Below are positions 45,945-54,127 of a stretch of DNA of 64,000 nucleotides, piece after piece. This DNA is from Brevundimonas sp. ASV9 (lineage in GTDB: Bacteria > Pseudomonadota > Alphaproteobacteria > Caulobacterales > Caulobacteraceae): assembly GCF_016429195.1 (NCBI RefSeq), contig NZ_JAELUF010000003.1, forward strand, positions 19,524 through 83,523, in the 5' to 3' direction. The notes under the pieces were generated by a model. That model had not been told where the DNA came from and searched no databases. It saw only the letters and a list, made by a program, of their open reading frames with translations. The translations under genes and the position numbers were made by a program. Each line of letters starts with the position of its first letter. Within the stretch, counting starts at the first letter, position 1.

Positions 45945-46592
45945 TTATTTCTGCTGCCGAATGGAATCAATAAATGCGTCTGTTTGGCTCTTCAGCGTAT
46001 CGATGGCGCTGAGCGGCCATTCGGACGTGAAGAAGTCGACTCTCACCAGAACTTCGGGCGATATTTGTTCGTAGCCGGAACAGTTTTTACCAAGATTTTT
46101 TTTGTTAACGTCGATGAAGTCATCATTACTGCAAGTGATCAGGTCGAAACCTTCGCTGCCTGCTGGCGAATAGGAGAAATCGATCGAGCTCGCGTAACGG
46201 ACGTAGCCTTCCAAATCGCTGCTCGCGGCGACTGAGGATCTGGCCACCATTCCACTGCGAAGCTTCTCCGTCCCTGGGCCGCGGCGGAGAAGGATCACGA
46301 CATTCTGTGGGTGCACTGCGCTCTCGGCCGAAAACGGGCCGAAGGCGAAGCTTTCAACCGCCGCCGGCTCTTGAGCGACCTGACAGAGGCGTCGGGGTTG
46401 ACCCCCTGAGGCGTAGCCTTCAGACCGCCCGAGGTATCGCTGAGGAACTTGCCAATGCGTGCCTGCCAACTGAAAGTGAGTTTCTGAGGCTATACAGGCA
46501 CGTGGGGGCTCACCGCATCCAATGAGTGTCGCTCCGACGACCGCTCCGCCCATAAGAAACCAAGGTGACATGTCGCTTGTGAGCTTGTTCAT
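45945..46592 (-). CDS. lipoprotein in operon with RTX protein
   Basis: A 215-residue protein with a lipobox-type signal (GGAVVGATLIGC near residue 26) and no known domain. The mature part contains HWQVPQRYLGRSEGY and scattered cysteines. It ends six bases before the RTX start on the same strand, so co-expression is near certain. It could be a surface tether, chaperone or immunity-type partner of the RTX protein; the sequence does not say which. Confidence 0.7.
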   Translation of the reverse strand: MNKLTSDMSPWFLMGGAVVGATLIGCGEPPRACIASETHFQLAGTHWQVPQRYLGRSEGYASGGQPRRLCQVAQEPAAVESFAFGPFSAESAVHPQNVVILLRRGPGTEKLRSGMVARSSVAASSDLEGYVRYASSIDFSYSPAGSEGFDLITCSNDDFIDVNKKNLGKNCSGYEQISPEVLVRVDFFTSEWPLSAIDTLKSQTDAFIDSIRQQK

Positions 46593-46677
46593 TTGTCAGC
46601 GCCTGCAACGATCATCTCGCCTGCCCAAGCGCTGAAGTTATTCTTGATCGCTGTAAGGCCTGCGGAAGCGACTTTAA

Positions 46678-47172
46678 TCACAAAGCAAATCCGGCATACA
46701 TCTTCTCCCCTGCCGCCCCCCGCAACACATCGACTTCGACCGTGTAAGGTCCGTTGGCCACCGGATAGCCAGCTTGGACATAGGAGCAGGTCTCATAGAA
46801 AATCTGCGTCACGCGTCGGTCGCTCGCTTGAGGCCAAAGATCGGTATCGATCGCACGCCAAGTGATCTCTGGCCCCGGCCGCCCCACGCAAGTTTGGCAA
46901 CCGCCCAGGAGCGTTGCATCGGCTCCTCGTTTGAATGCGTACGTCCGGCACCAGCCGAGATTGCCTGGCAGCCGAGAACACCCGCTAGGGATCGCCTCAT
47001 ATTCACGTTCCTCACAACGTTGGCTCCGATCATATAGACGGCGACGCTCAACCGATGGTATGCATAAGAAAGATGGCACGACAATCAAAATGAGCGTTAA
47101 CCTTTGTAATCCGCTTCGAACCTGTGCGTGCGCTACATCACCAATGAGGTTATCGATGGCCGAGATGCGCAC
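46678..47172 (-). CDS. hypothetical Cys-rich envelope protein
   Basis: A 164-residue frame upstream of the lipoprotein on the same strand. A hydrophobic stretch (LTLILIVVPSFLCIP) near residues 26-40 could be a signal or anchor. The remainder has six or more Cys (GCSRLPGNLGWC, GGCQTCVG) and a beta-looking end (GYPVANGPYTVEVDVLRG). The start codon is uncertain. It probably belongs to the RTX operon, but no family is recognised. Confidence 0.5.
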   Translation of the reverse strand: MRISAIDNLIGDVAHAQVRSGLQRLTLILIVVPSFLCIPSVERRRLYDRSQRCEEREYEAIPSGCSRLPGNLGWCRTYAFKRGADATLLGGCQTCVGRPGPEITWRAIDTDLWPQASDRRVTQIFYETCSYVQAGYPVANGPYTVEVDVLRGAAGEKMYAGFAL

Positions 47173-47423
47173 TCTCGCGCAGCCGTAAGATTTCAGCTGA
47201 CCCTCAAACAGTCGCGAGGACGTAATATGGCCTCCGATGACTTTGACTAAACAATTTTAGCATTGAACGGTTTTCGTGCTGATGTGCACGAGATTGAATT
47301 CTACAGCTTGAGATAGAGATTTAAGATGCCGATGGTTACTTACGAGGGCCGTCGCACCAACCCGGGGAAAGCGCGCAGGATCTACTCCGGCGTGCATTCA
47401 CCGCGATTACGGAACTCCGCTTA

Positions 47424-49169
47424 GTGTTGTTGAATCGACTGCTACCTGATCGCCCTGGGACTGAACCTCTGGCCGACGCCTTCAGGGCCTGCCGCGTCCA
47501 TTTGCTTTGGGCCGCGGGTTTCAGTGCGGCTGTCAACGTCCTGTATTTGACTCCTACGATCTACATGATGCAGGTCTATGACCGCGTGGTTCCCACCGGC
47601 GGATTGGTGACCCTTGTCCTCATCAGCGCGGCGGCGGTGCTTGCCCTGGCGACCTTGGCTCTTCTGGATTGGCTGCGCGGACGCATGCTCGTGCGCGCCG
47701 GATTGCGGCTCGACCGACTGCTGTCCGCGCGGATCCTCTCGCGGGTCGTGGACATCCAGACCCGAGCCCCGAACACCCAGGCGATGCGCGAGTTCGACAA
47801 TGTGCGATCTGCCGTGGCGGGGCAGGGCGCTCTGGCCCTGTTCGATGCGCCCTGGACGCCGCTCTATCTCGGCTGCTGTTTCCTGCTTCATCCGGCGCTA
47901 GGGTTCCTCACTCTTTTCGGCGGGGCGTTGCTGTTCTTTCTGGCATGGCTGAACGAACGTGACAGCCGTCCCAGGCTCGCCAAGGCGATCCAGTCGAACA
48001 ACGCCGCCTATGCGGTCCAGGAAGCTGTGGCTGGCCAAGCCGAGATCGTCCGGGCGTTGGGGATGCGAGGCACCAGCATCGCACGCCAGGTCCGACAACG
48101 ACGGTCTGCGACGGTGCAACAGGCCGACGCCCAGCTGACCGGCGGAAAATACTCGGGCGTCATCAAATTCGTACGGCTGGTGCTTCAGTCGGCGGCCTTG
48201 GGCATCGCCGCCTATCTGGTGGTCCGAGGACAGATTTCGCCGGGTTCGATCATCGCCTCTTCGGTGCTGCTGAGCCGAGCAGTTGCGCCGGTCGAACTTC
48301 TTGTCGGCGTTTGGCCGAGTCTGGTGCAGGCCCGCGCCAGTTGGATGAACCTGATCGAACTGTTCGCCCAGTCGGCTGAACATGATCAGGCCCGCACCGC
48401 CCTTCCGGATCCCGTGGGACGCATCAGACTGGAAGGCGTGTCCGTGCGTCTGCCCGGAACGGAGGGCGCCCAGCTCAAGGGCGTCGCGCTGGCAATCGAA
48501 CCCGGACAGACGGTCGGGGTCATCGGACCGAGCGGATCGGGAAAGACGACACTGGCCCGCGTCGTCGCAGGAGCGCTCAAGCCAACCCTGGGCGTCGTGC
48601 GGCTGGACGGGGCGGAGTACGGCGCACGCGACGACGATGAACGGGCGCGGCATATCGGCTATCTGCCCCAGGTCCCGAGCCTCTTTGCGGGAACCATCAA
48701 GAACAATATCTCCAGGTTCGCAGGTGAAGCGGGCGTCGATCTGGGGGAGATCGATCAGGCAGCTGTCGCGGCCGCCAAGGCAGCGGGCGCCCATGACCTG
48801 ATCCAGGGCCTACCCAACGGCTACGACACCGTGCTTGGACCCTATGGGGCCGGCGTCTCTGCAGGCCAGGCGCAACGGATTGCACTGGCGCGGGCGCTCT
48901 ATGGCGCGCCGGTCCTTCTGGTGCTCGACGAGCCGAACTCCAACCTTGACCAGGAGGGCGAGACCGCGCTGATGAACGCCATCCTCAACGCCTCCAAAGG
49001 CGGAGCCGCCGTTGTAATCGTGGCCCACCGGGCAGGCGTGCTGGCGCGGGTCGACAGGCTGGTGGTCATGCGCGACGGGTCAGTCCAAACGGAAGGGCCG
49101 AGAGAGGCGGTCTTGGCCCGTCTGCGGGGCACGCCGGCGAATGTCGTCGCTGCGGGAGGCACGGCATGA
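47424..49169 (+). CDS. type I secretion system ABC transporter (permease/ATPase)
   Basis: A 581-residue inner-membrane exporter of the PrtD/RsaD class. The membrane domain is about residues 25-310. The nucleotide-binding domain has Walker A GPSGSGKTT near 368, signature region VSAGQAQRIALARAL near 478 (SAGQ replacing the usual SGGQ), and Walker B VLLVLDEPNSNLD near 498. There is no C39 peptidase domain. The GTG at 47424 is the only start upstream of the first helix. It overlaps the HlyD-type gene by four bases and is divergent from the RTX operon. Confidence 0.92.
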   Translation: MLLNRLLPDRPGTEPLADAFRACRVHLLWAAGFSAAVNVLYLTPTIYMMQVYDRVVPTGGLVTLVLISAAAVLALATLALLDWLRGRMLVRAGLRLDRLLSARILSRVVDIQTRAPNTQAMREFDNVRSAVAGQGALALFDAPWTPLYLGCCFLLHPALGFLTLFGGALLFFLAWLNERDSRPRLAKAIQSNNAAYAVQEAVAGQAEIVRALGMRGTSIARQVRQRRSATVQQADAQLTGGKYSGVIKFVRLVLQSAALGIAAYLVVRGQISPGSIIASSVLLSRAVAPVELLVGVWPSLVQARASWMNLIELFAQSAEHDQARTALPDPVGRIRLEGVSVRLPGTEGAQLKGVALAIEPGQTVGVIGPSGSGKTTLARVVAGALKPTLGVVRLDGAEYGARDDDERARHIGYLPQVPSLFAGTIKNNISRFAGEAGVDLGEIDQAAVAAAKAAGAHDLIQGLPNGYDTVLGPYGAGVSAGQAQRIALARALYGAPVLLVLDEPNSNLDQEGETALMNAILNASKGGAAVVIVAHRAGVLARVDRLVVMRDGSVQTEGPREAVLARLRGTPANVVAAGGTA

Positions 49170-50503
49170 CGGACTCGGCTGCACCGGGGCTGGACACCAG
49201 CGACCGGATCGACTCCCCGCGCGCCGACGCCATGATCGGCGCCGTTGCGGCCTTTGCCTTCTTCATCCTCTTTCTCGGTTGGGCGGCCTTTGCGCCTTTA
49301 GACGCCGGCGCCCATGCCGGGGGACAGGTTATGGTCTCCGGCAGCCGTCAGGCGGTACAGCATCGTGAGGGCGGCGTAGTCAGCGACCTGGCGGTCGCCG
49401 AAGGCGACAGGGTGCGAGAGGGGCAGGTGCTCCTCTCCCTTAGTGCCGGCGAACTCCGCGCTTCGGAGCGAGGGGTGACTGGGCAGGTGTTTGCTCTGCT
49501 GGCGATGCGATCACGCCTCGTCGCCGAAAGAGATCGACTGCCGTCCATGCCGCTCCCGGCTGAGCTTCGCGGCTTGCCTGCGTCCGATCAAGCGATCGCG
49601 AATGAAGCTATGCGTCTGCAACGCTTGCAGTTCGGGGCGCGAGACGCTGGTCGCAGCACCGAGGTCGGGGTGCTCAACCAGCGCATCGGTCAGTTGGAGG
49701 ATCAGCGGCAAGGCTACGAACGGCAGATCGAGGCGAACGTCGAAGAACAAGCTCTGATCGCCGAAGAGTTAGAAGGTGTACGATCGCTCGCCGCGCGTGG
49801 GTATGCGCCCCAGACCCGCGTTAGAGCACTCGAGCGCACGGCGGCGAATCTGCGTGGGCAACTCGGGTCATTGCGCGCACAGGTCGCCGCGACCCAGGAA
49901 CAAATCGGGGAAGCGCGCTTGCAGATGCTCGGCGTATCCACGACGCTTAACGAGGACGTGGCCGAGCAGCTGCGCCAGGCCGAAGTCCAGCTGAATGAGC
50001 TCCAGCCCAAACTGGCCGACCTGCGCGCTCAGATCGCGCGCGCGGAGGTTCGCAGTCCCGCTAGCGGCCAAGTCGTCGGGCTGTCTATCTTCACTCGAGG
50101 AGGTGTCATCCAACCGGGACAGACTCTGATGGAGATCGTGCCGGATCAAGCTTCACAGGTGATCGTGGCGCAGGTCGATCCTGCAGACATCGACAATCTC
50201 AACGTCGGCCAGCGCACAGAAGTCCGGTTTCCAGGCCTGCGGGAAAGCAACCCTCCGATCATTCGCGGACATGTGGCGCGTATATCTGCCGACAGTTTCA
50301 CTGACGAAGCGACCGGGCGGAGCCATTTCCGGGCCGAGATTGTTGTACCTCCAAAGGAACTAAATCGACTGGGTTCTTCAGCGCGCAGTATTAGGGCAGG
50401 CATGCCTGCAGAGGTGGTGATTTTAACACGGAAACGCACGGCGCTAGCTTATCTGTTCGAGCCGCTGCTGGCAGCATTGTGGAGTTCCGGCAAGGAGCAA
50501 TAG
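49166..50503 (+). CDS. HlyD-family periplasmic adaptor of type I secretion
   Basis: A 445-residue membrane fusion protein. There is a single transmembrane helix near residues 27-46 (AAFAFFILFLGWAAF), a lipoyl-like domain (HREGGVVSDLAVAEGDRVREGQVLLSL), a long coiled-coil hairpin (about 110-290), then the second lipoyl half (VRSPASGQVVGLSIFTRGGVI) and a barrel domain. It links the ABC exporter to an outer-membrane TolC-like channel, which is absent from the window and must be encoded elsewhere. ATGA overlap with the exporter gene. Confidence 0.92.
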   Translation: MTDSAAPGLDTSDRIDSPRADAMIGAVAAFAFFILFLGWAAFAPLDAGAHAGGQVMVSGSRQAVQHREGGVVSDLAVAEGDRVREGQVLLSLSAGELRASERGVTGQVFALLAMRSRLVAERDRLPSMPLPAELRGLPASDQAIANEAMRLQRLQFGARDAGRSTEVGVLNQRIGQLEDQRQGYERQIEANVEEQALIAEELEGVRSLAARGYAPQTRVRALERTAANLRGQLGSLRAQVAATQEQIGEARLQMLGVSTTLNEDVAEQLRQAEVQLNELQPKLADLRAQIARAEVRSPASGQVVGLSIFTRGGVIQPGQTLMEIVPDQASQVIVAQVDPADIDNLNVGQRTEVRFPGLRESNPPIIRGHVARISADSFTDEATGRSHFRAEIVVPPKELNRLGSSARSIRAGMPAEVVILTRKRTALAYLFEPLLAALWSSGKEQ

Positions 50504-50632
50504 GGTGACAGCTCACTGTCAGGCGCAAATCCAGCTAACCGCCTGAAACGCATCCAGTGGGTAGCCGCAGTTGAACAAACCTCACCGGATTGGCTCGTGC
50601 GTTTTATTTGGACGAAATCCCCAGGGCGCGCA

Positions 50633-51457
50633 TTACTGAATCGCTGAGTTCCCGACGACTTTCGATGGCGGCGGACCGTTGGTCCGGAGCAACGTCTCTG
50701 GCGTACCCTGCATCGACTGGATGGCCTGACCGTACACGGCTGGAATGCCCGTGGAAATGGCGAAGTCCATTCCGGGAGGAACGAGATCCAGCGTGAAGCG
50801 GTGGGCGCTCCGGCGAAGTTGACCTCCACGACGATCTGGCGCTGCGTCCCTTCCGGGATAAGTAGTTGGTCCGCGAAGATGTAGCCTCCGAAGGTGACGC
50901 CGGAGTCGATGATTGTGGTTGACGTTTCGGCCCCATGCCAGCATGGCATGGGGCCGCCGGCTTTCGATTGTGGCGGCATCCAGCGCACATGAATCGGAAG
51001 TCGCGCGGACGGCTATCTGGCGGCGTGTGCGGTCGGGCAAACCTTCCGTGTTGAGTTAGCTAAATAACCTCCCACACCACCGTCAATCCATCCCGTGTTG
51101 AGATTGCGCTGCGCCCTGATGCGCTTCTGGTAGCGTAGGCAGTTAAAGTCCTGGACGTAGATGGGCGTGCCGTTCTCCAGAAATGTCCGAACATCGTCGG
51201 TACCGAAAATTAACTGGCTGCCCGGATGTGCTGAACGCCGCGAGAGCGAAGAACATCTTCGAGGTGGCGTTGTAGCGAACGGGCAGCAGCATCGCTGCAC
51301 CGGCTGGGCCGTTCGACACCATCGCGGCGTTACCGCGTGAGAACCGGACATCGCCACTGTGATCGCCTGCAGGAATGAAGCGATATTCAGGCTCGACAGC
51401 TGCACGGCCCGTAAGGATCGCGGTTGCCGTCAGTATTGCGAGCATTTTGGACTTCAT
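50633..51457 (-). pseudogene. decayed secreted-protein gene with several frameshifts
   Basis: Sensible protein sequence can be followed only by changing frame. MKSKMLAILTATAILTG (signal peptide) ... MFFALAAFSTSGQPVNF is one frame. FGTDDVRTFLENGTPIYVQDF ... GGYLANSTRK is a second. QIAVRATSDSCALDAATIES, then TTIIDSGVTFGGYIFADQLLIPEG, then HRFTLDLVPPGMDFAISTG complete it. Breaks are near 51205, 51045, 50945 and 50815. An original product of roughly 275 residues is inferred; the family is unknown. The frame also continues upstream into a hydrophobic segment starting at 51562. Confidence 0.65.
50929..50955. repeat. perfect 12-bp palindrome with 3-base loop
   Basis: GGCCCCATGCCA, GCA, then TGGCATGGGGCC: a 27-base perfect stem-loop exactly at one of the frame breaks in the decayed gene. 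There is no T-tract, so it is not a standard terminator. It looks like an inserted palindromic element. Confidence 0.7.
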
Positions 51458-51805
51458 CGACGTTGTCCTCCTGACGGTGCCGAAGACGCCGATGAGAAGC
51501 CCGATGATCGCCCTGATCGGGCGAGCGACGAAAAAACCGATCGCTTCGAGTATGAGGCCCATCAGGCAGCCAGGCTGATCTAACGGCACCGCCGTTTTGG
51601 TCGGCTGCGTTCGATCAGAGCAGTCACCTGGCCGATGCCAACGAGCGCCGGCACCAAATGTGTGGTGACATGGTGAGAAACCCTAAGATGCAAGCCAACG
51701 GTCTCGTGGCCAATCGCACTAATCCGCTGGACCAGAAAGACGTCGCGCTCTCTGCGTCCTAGTCGGAGAACCGCAAATATCAGCCTGTCCCTTTCCCCCC
51801 ACGGA

Positions 51806-52027
51806 TCAAAGCACGGGCCGAACGACAGAGCTCGGCGCCGTCATCGCCACCACTGCAATGGGCGCGACAGCCATAGCCCACGGCACAATCTGATCTTGAT
51901 AGTTCTGGCTTGGCCGTCCGGTAGCATGAGTTCCCTCCCCTATCGGCCCGTTCACGACATCAGTGAGCCGCCAGACGGTTTGGGAGGCGTCGTTCCATAA
52001 GACTGCGTCAGTGACCGCCGTTGGCAT
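51806..52027 (-). CDS. doubtful small hypothetical protein
   Basis: A 73-residue frame starting MPTAVTDAVLWNDASQTVWRLTD, with a hydrophobic tail segment (AMAVAPIAVVAMTAP). Weak purine-rich sequence before the ATG. No family is recognised and no neighbouring gene is coupled, so it may be spurious. The 216 bases between it and the decayed gene hold nothing recognisable. Confidence 0.3.
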   Translation of the reverse strand: MPTAVTDAVLWNDASQTVWRLTDVVNGPIGEGTHATGRPSQNYQDQIVPWAMAVAPIAVVAMTAPSSVVRPVL

Positions 52028-52178
52028 GTCTGCAATCCGGCGGGTGTTATAAAAAGTGGCTGAGGAGCACTGCGATTTGCACCAGTCCCTCAGGAGGCTC
52101 ATTCAACCCTGCCCTTCTCGCACACCTCAGCGCCTTGATCAGGTCGTGCCGGATATCAGATTTTCCTACGGCCGGCAG

Positions 52179-52322
52179 TTAGGTCGGGTCGTCCTTCTGT
52201 CGCCGGGCGCGGCGCTTTTCGGCTACGACTGTGACGCCACCGACGACCAGCCCGGCCACAATAAGAAAGACCCCGAACCACGTATAGTATGACAGGAACT
52301 GAACCCAATCGTTTCTGGTCAT
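52179..52322 (-). CDS. small single-pass membrane protein
   Basis: A 47-residue protein, MTRNDWVQFLSYYTWFGVFL..., with a single hydrophobic helix at about residues 12-34 and a strongly basic tail (EKRRARRQKDD), giving an N-out/C-in prediction. A good GGAGAGG site lies five bases before the ATG. Its function is unknown. Confidence 0.6.
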   Translation of the reverse strand: MTRNDWVQFLSYYTWFGVFLIVAGLVVGGVTVVAEKRRARRQKDDPT

Positions 52323-52427
52323 AGAGCCTCTCCGATCAGCACTTAAAAAATAGGCGTCGCGCTGGGAAATGGACTTGTTCCATGGACGTACTGAAGGCGG
52401 TTATAGCCAGCACCTGCCGTCGAGCGG

Positions 52428-52673
52428 TTAGAGTCCACGCTGTTGTCCCAACAACAGTTTGCCAGGCCCCTCCGCTGTAGATTTTCGGCGGCTGGCCTCG
52501 ACCCAACTGATTAGTTCATCAGTCACGTAGAGAACCGTACCCCCGACCTTCCTGTAGGTTGGCCCGGTGCCGTGAACGCGGTGCTTCTCCAGCGTCCGAG
52601 GAGAAAGGCGTAGAAGCGCGGCCGCCTCGGCGGTCCGCAGGTAAGGCAGTTGCTTGGATGCTGGATGGGACAT
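52428..52673 (-). CDS. AlpA/excisionase-like HTH protein
   Basis: An 81-residue protein with a MerR-type/excisionase HTH: LPYLRTAEAAALLRLSPRTLEKHRVHGTGPTYRKVGGTVLYVTDELISWVEASRR. In islands such proteins act as AlpA-type activators or recombination directionality factors. It is far (19 kb) from the integrase gene, so a link to excision is possible but unproven. The ATG at 52673 is the natural start. Confidence 0.8.
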   Translation of the reverse strand: MSHPASKQLPYLRTAEAAALLRLSPRTLEKHRVHGTGPTYRKVGGTVLYVTDELISWVEASRRKSTAEGPGKLLLGQQRGL

Positions 52674-52856
52674 GGGCGTGCGCTCCTACGCCACCACAAT
52701 TCCCCCGTTTCCAACATGGAGAAATCCCGAAGTCTCACACCGAAAAAATGCGGGGCGCGCGACAGCCGGTTGGCCACGTTTTTTCCGAAGCTCCTCGGTG
52801 CGGTCATCGAGTTTTGTCAGACAATGCCGGCGCAAAGCCTATCCTGCCCTAGACCC

Positions 52857-53108
52857 TCACGAGCCTTCAGAAGACCTTCGACCGCCCGCCTCATCAGCGG
52901 CGCGGCTCAACCGAACGAGCGCCATCGCCAGGCGCGCTTCGACAGCTCTTTTCTCGATGCCCAGGTACTCGGCGATCTTCTCCAAAGGCATCCCAGCGAA
53001 GCGATGGAGGACGAAGACATCGCGACAGCGCCGAGGCAGTCGCCGGATTGCTCGAACTAAAACCTGGTGCTTGCGGTCTTCCTCGGAGAATGAGGGCGGC
53101 AGGGTCAA
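52857..53108 (-). CDS. region-4-only sigma-70-like protein
   Basis: An 83-residue protein carrying only sigma region 4: LVRAIRRLPRRCRDVFVLHRFAGMPLEKIAEYLGIEKRAVEARLAMALVRLSRA. Region 2, needed for a working sigma factor, is missing, so it is probably a DNA- or RNA-polymerase-binding regulator. The TTG start at 53108 overlaps the stop of the upstream HEPN-like gene (TTGA) and has GGGAGAGG upstream. The longer open frame in this phase is a shadow of that gene. Confidence 0.7.
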   Translation of the reverse strand: MTLPPSFSEEDRKHQVLVRAIRRLPRRCRDVFVLHRFAGMPLEKIAEYLGIEKRAVEARLAMALVRLSRAADEAGGRRSSEGS

Positions 53109-53575
53109 TGACCTCTCCCGCTGTCGATCCCTATTGCCGCCTCCACGGCGGACAGAAGGTCGCAGATGACTTGATCGGCGACTTCTGGCGGGAGTGGAAG
53201 GTTCGGCTTTATGCCGGTGCGCAGGACCCCAGAGCCATATAGCGGGCCGAGTACCGCAGCGAGTTCGGCAATGCCGTCGGGAACGCCCCGCAACCTCAGC
53301 ATCCGGACGCAGCGGAGCGCCTTGCTGAGATCGTGACGGAGCCAGACGCGGGTCCAATCGTCAGAAAAGCCGCGATGCAGGAGATAGGCTTTAAGGCCCA
53401 GTTCGATGGCAATGGCTGAGTGGTAGGCAGACTGGGCGCCGACGCGGTCGTCGTCGGCCCAAGCCATTGAGTGGAAGCCTCGGGCGTTGCGGGCGAAGGC
53501 GATAGCCAGTCGGTGCTGTTGCGGCCGCCGCCGCCACCGTCGTGACCGGAGTAAGACGCACTGATGGGTTGGCAT
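53105..53575 (-). CDS. HEPN-like protein coupled to sigma-like gene
   Basis: A 156-residue helical protein. The central AYHSAIAIELGLKAYLLHRGFSDDWTRVWLRHDLSKALRCVRML resembles HEPN-type helices in which SA-x-x-LELxLKAxLL and HDL are typical. The HEPN RNase motif R-x4-6-H is not clearly present, so activity is uncertain. The ATG at 53575 has GGAGG seven bases upstream. It is coupled to the sigma-like gene downstream and divergent from an XRE regulator. Confidence 0.6.
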   Translation of the reverse strand: MPTHQCVLLRSRRWRRRPQQHRLAIAFARNARGFHSMAWADDDRVGAQSAYHSAIAIELGLKAYLLHRGFSDDWTRVWLRHDLSKALRCVRMLRLRGVPDGIAELAAVLGPLYGSGVLRTGIKPNLPLPPEVADQVICDLLSAVEAAIGIDSGRGH

Positions 53576-53678
53576 GCGCAGACCTCCGTAGCTACGGCGC
53601 GGCATGCAGCCGGGCGGTGTCGGCTGGCGTTTCGGCACAAGGTGCGCGAAGATGACCACACCGACCCGACAAAGTCAA

Positions 53679-53708
53679 CACGGTGTATTCACATGGGAGC
53701 ACACCGTG
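53679..53708 (+). promoter_or_regulatory. inverted repeat covering XRE ribosome-binding site and start
   Basis: CACGGTGT (53679-53686) and ACACCGTG (53701-53708) flank 14 bases that hold GGGAG; the right arm contains the GTG start codon of the XRE gene. It may act as operator DNA or as an mRNA hairpin hiding the start. Confidence 0.45.
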
Positions 53709-53942
53709 CCGACTATCGCACCTCTGCAGGTCAAGTTGGGCCGGACGGCCGTAGGTTTGGGAGTGCGAGAACTCGCTGAAGCGGCGGACGTCGCTCCTTC
53801 AACGATACAGCGGTTTGAGTCCGGACGAGGAGATATGCAGTCGCGCACTTTGGACAAAGTGCAGAGGTGCCTCGAAGCATCAGGTGTGATCTTCATCCCT
53901 GCCGACTCAGGAGGCGGGCCAGGCGTTCGACTGCGGGCCTGA
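53706..53942 (+). CDS. XRE-family transcriptional regulator
   Basis: A 78-residue protein with an HTH-XRE core (LGRTAVGLGVRELAEAADVAPSTIQRFESGRGDMQSRTLDKVQRCLEASGVIFIP). The GTG at 53706 with GGGAG upstream is favoured over an ATG at 53652. The ending GVIFIPADSGGGPGVRLR is typical of short XRE regulators that end with a beta-strand after the HTH. It is divergent from the HEPN-like/sigma-like pair and probably controls it. Confidence 0.78.
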   Translation: MPTIAPLQVKLGRTAVGLGVRELAEAADVAPSTIQRFESGRGDMQSRTLDKVQRCLEASGVIFIPADSGGGPGVRLRA

Positions 53943-53984
53943 TTCCTCGGTTGAACGTCTTGTGTCGTGCCTTTTGACGAAAAC

Positions 53985-54017
53985 TGACGTTTCCCTATCC
54001 TGTTCTATGAAACGTCA
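53985..54017. promoter_or_regulatory. inverted repeat upstream of Fic gene
   Basis: TGACGTTT, seventeen bases, then AAACGTCA: a perfect 8-bp inverted repeat about 110 bases before the Fic start. It is spaced like a binding site for a dimer on two faces or a promoter-flanking operator. Confidence 0.45.
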
Positions 54018-54127
54018 AATCCGGTTTCGGGAATCGTTGCCGGTTTTGTCGAAAATCTGCTTATCGTTAACGGCGCTATGAAAGCCAGATTGGCGATCTG
54101 CTTTTCATAACGTCATAGCGATGATAA

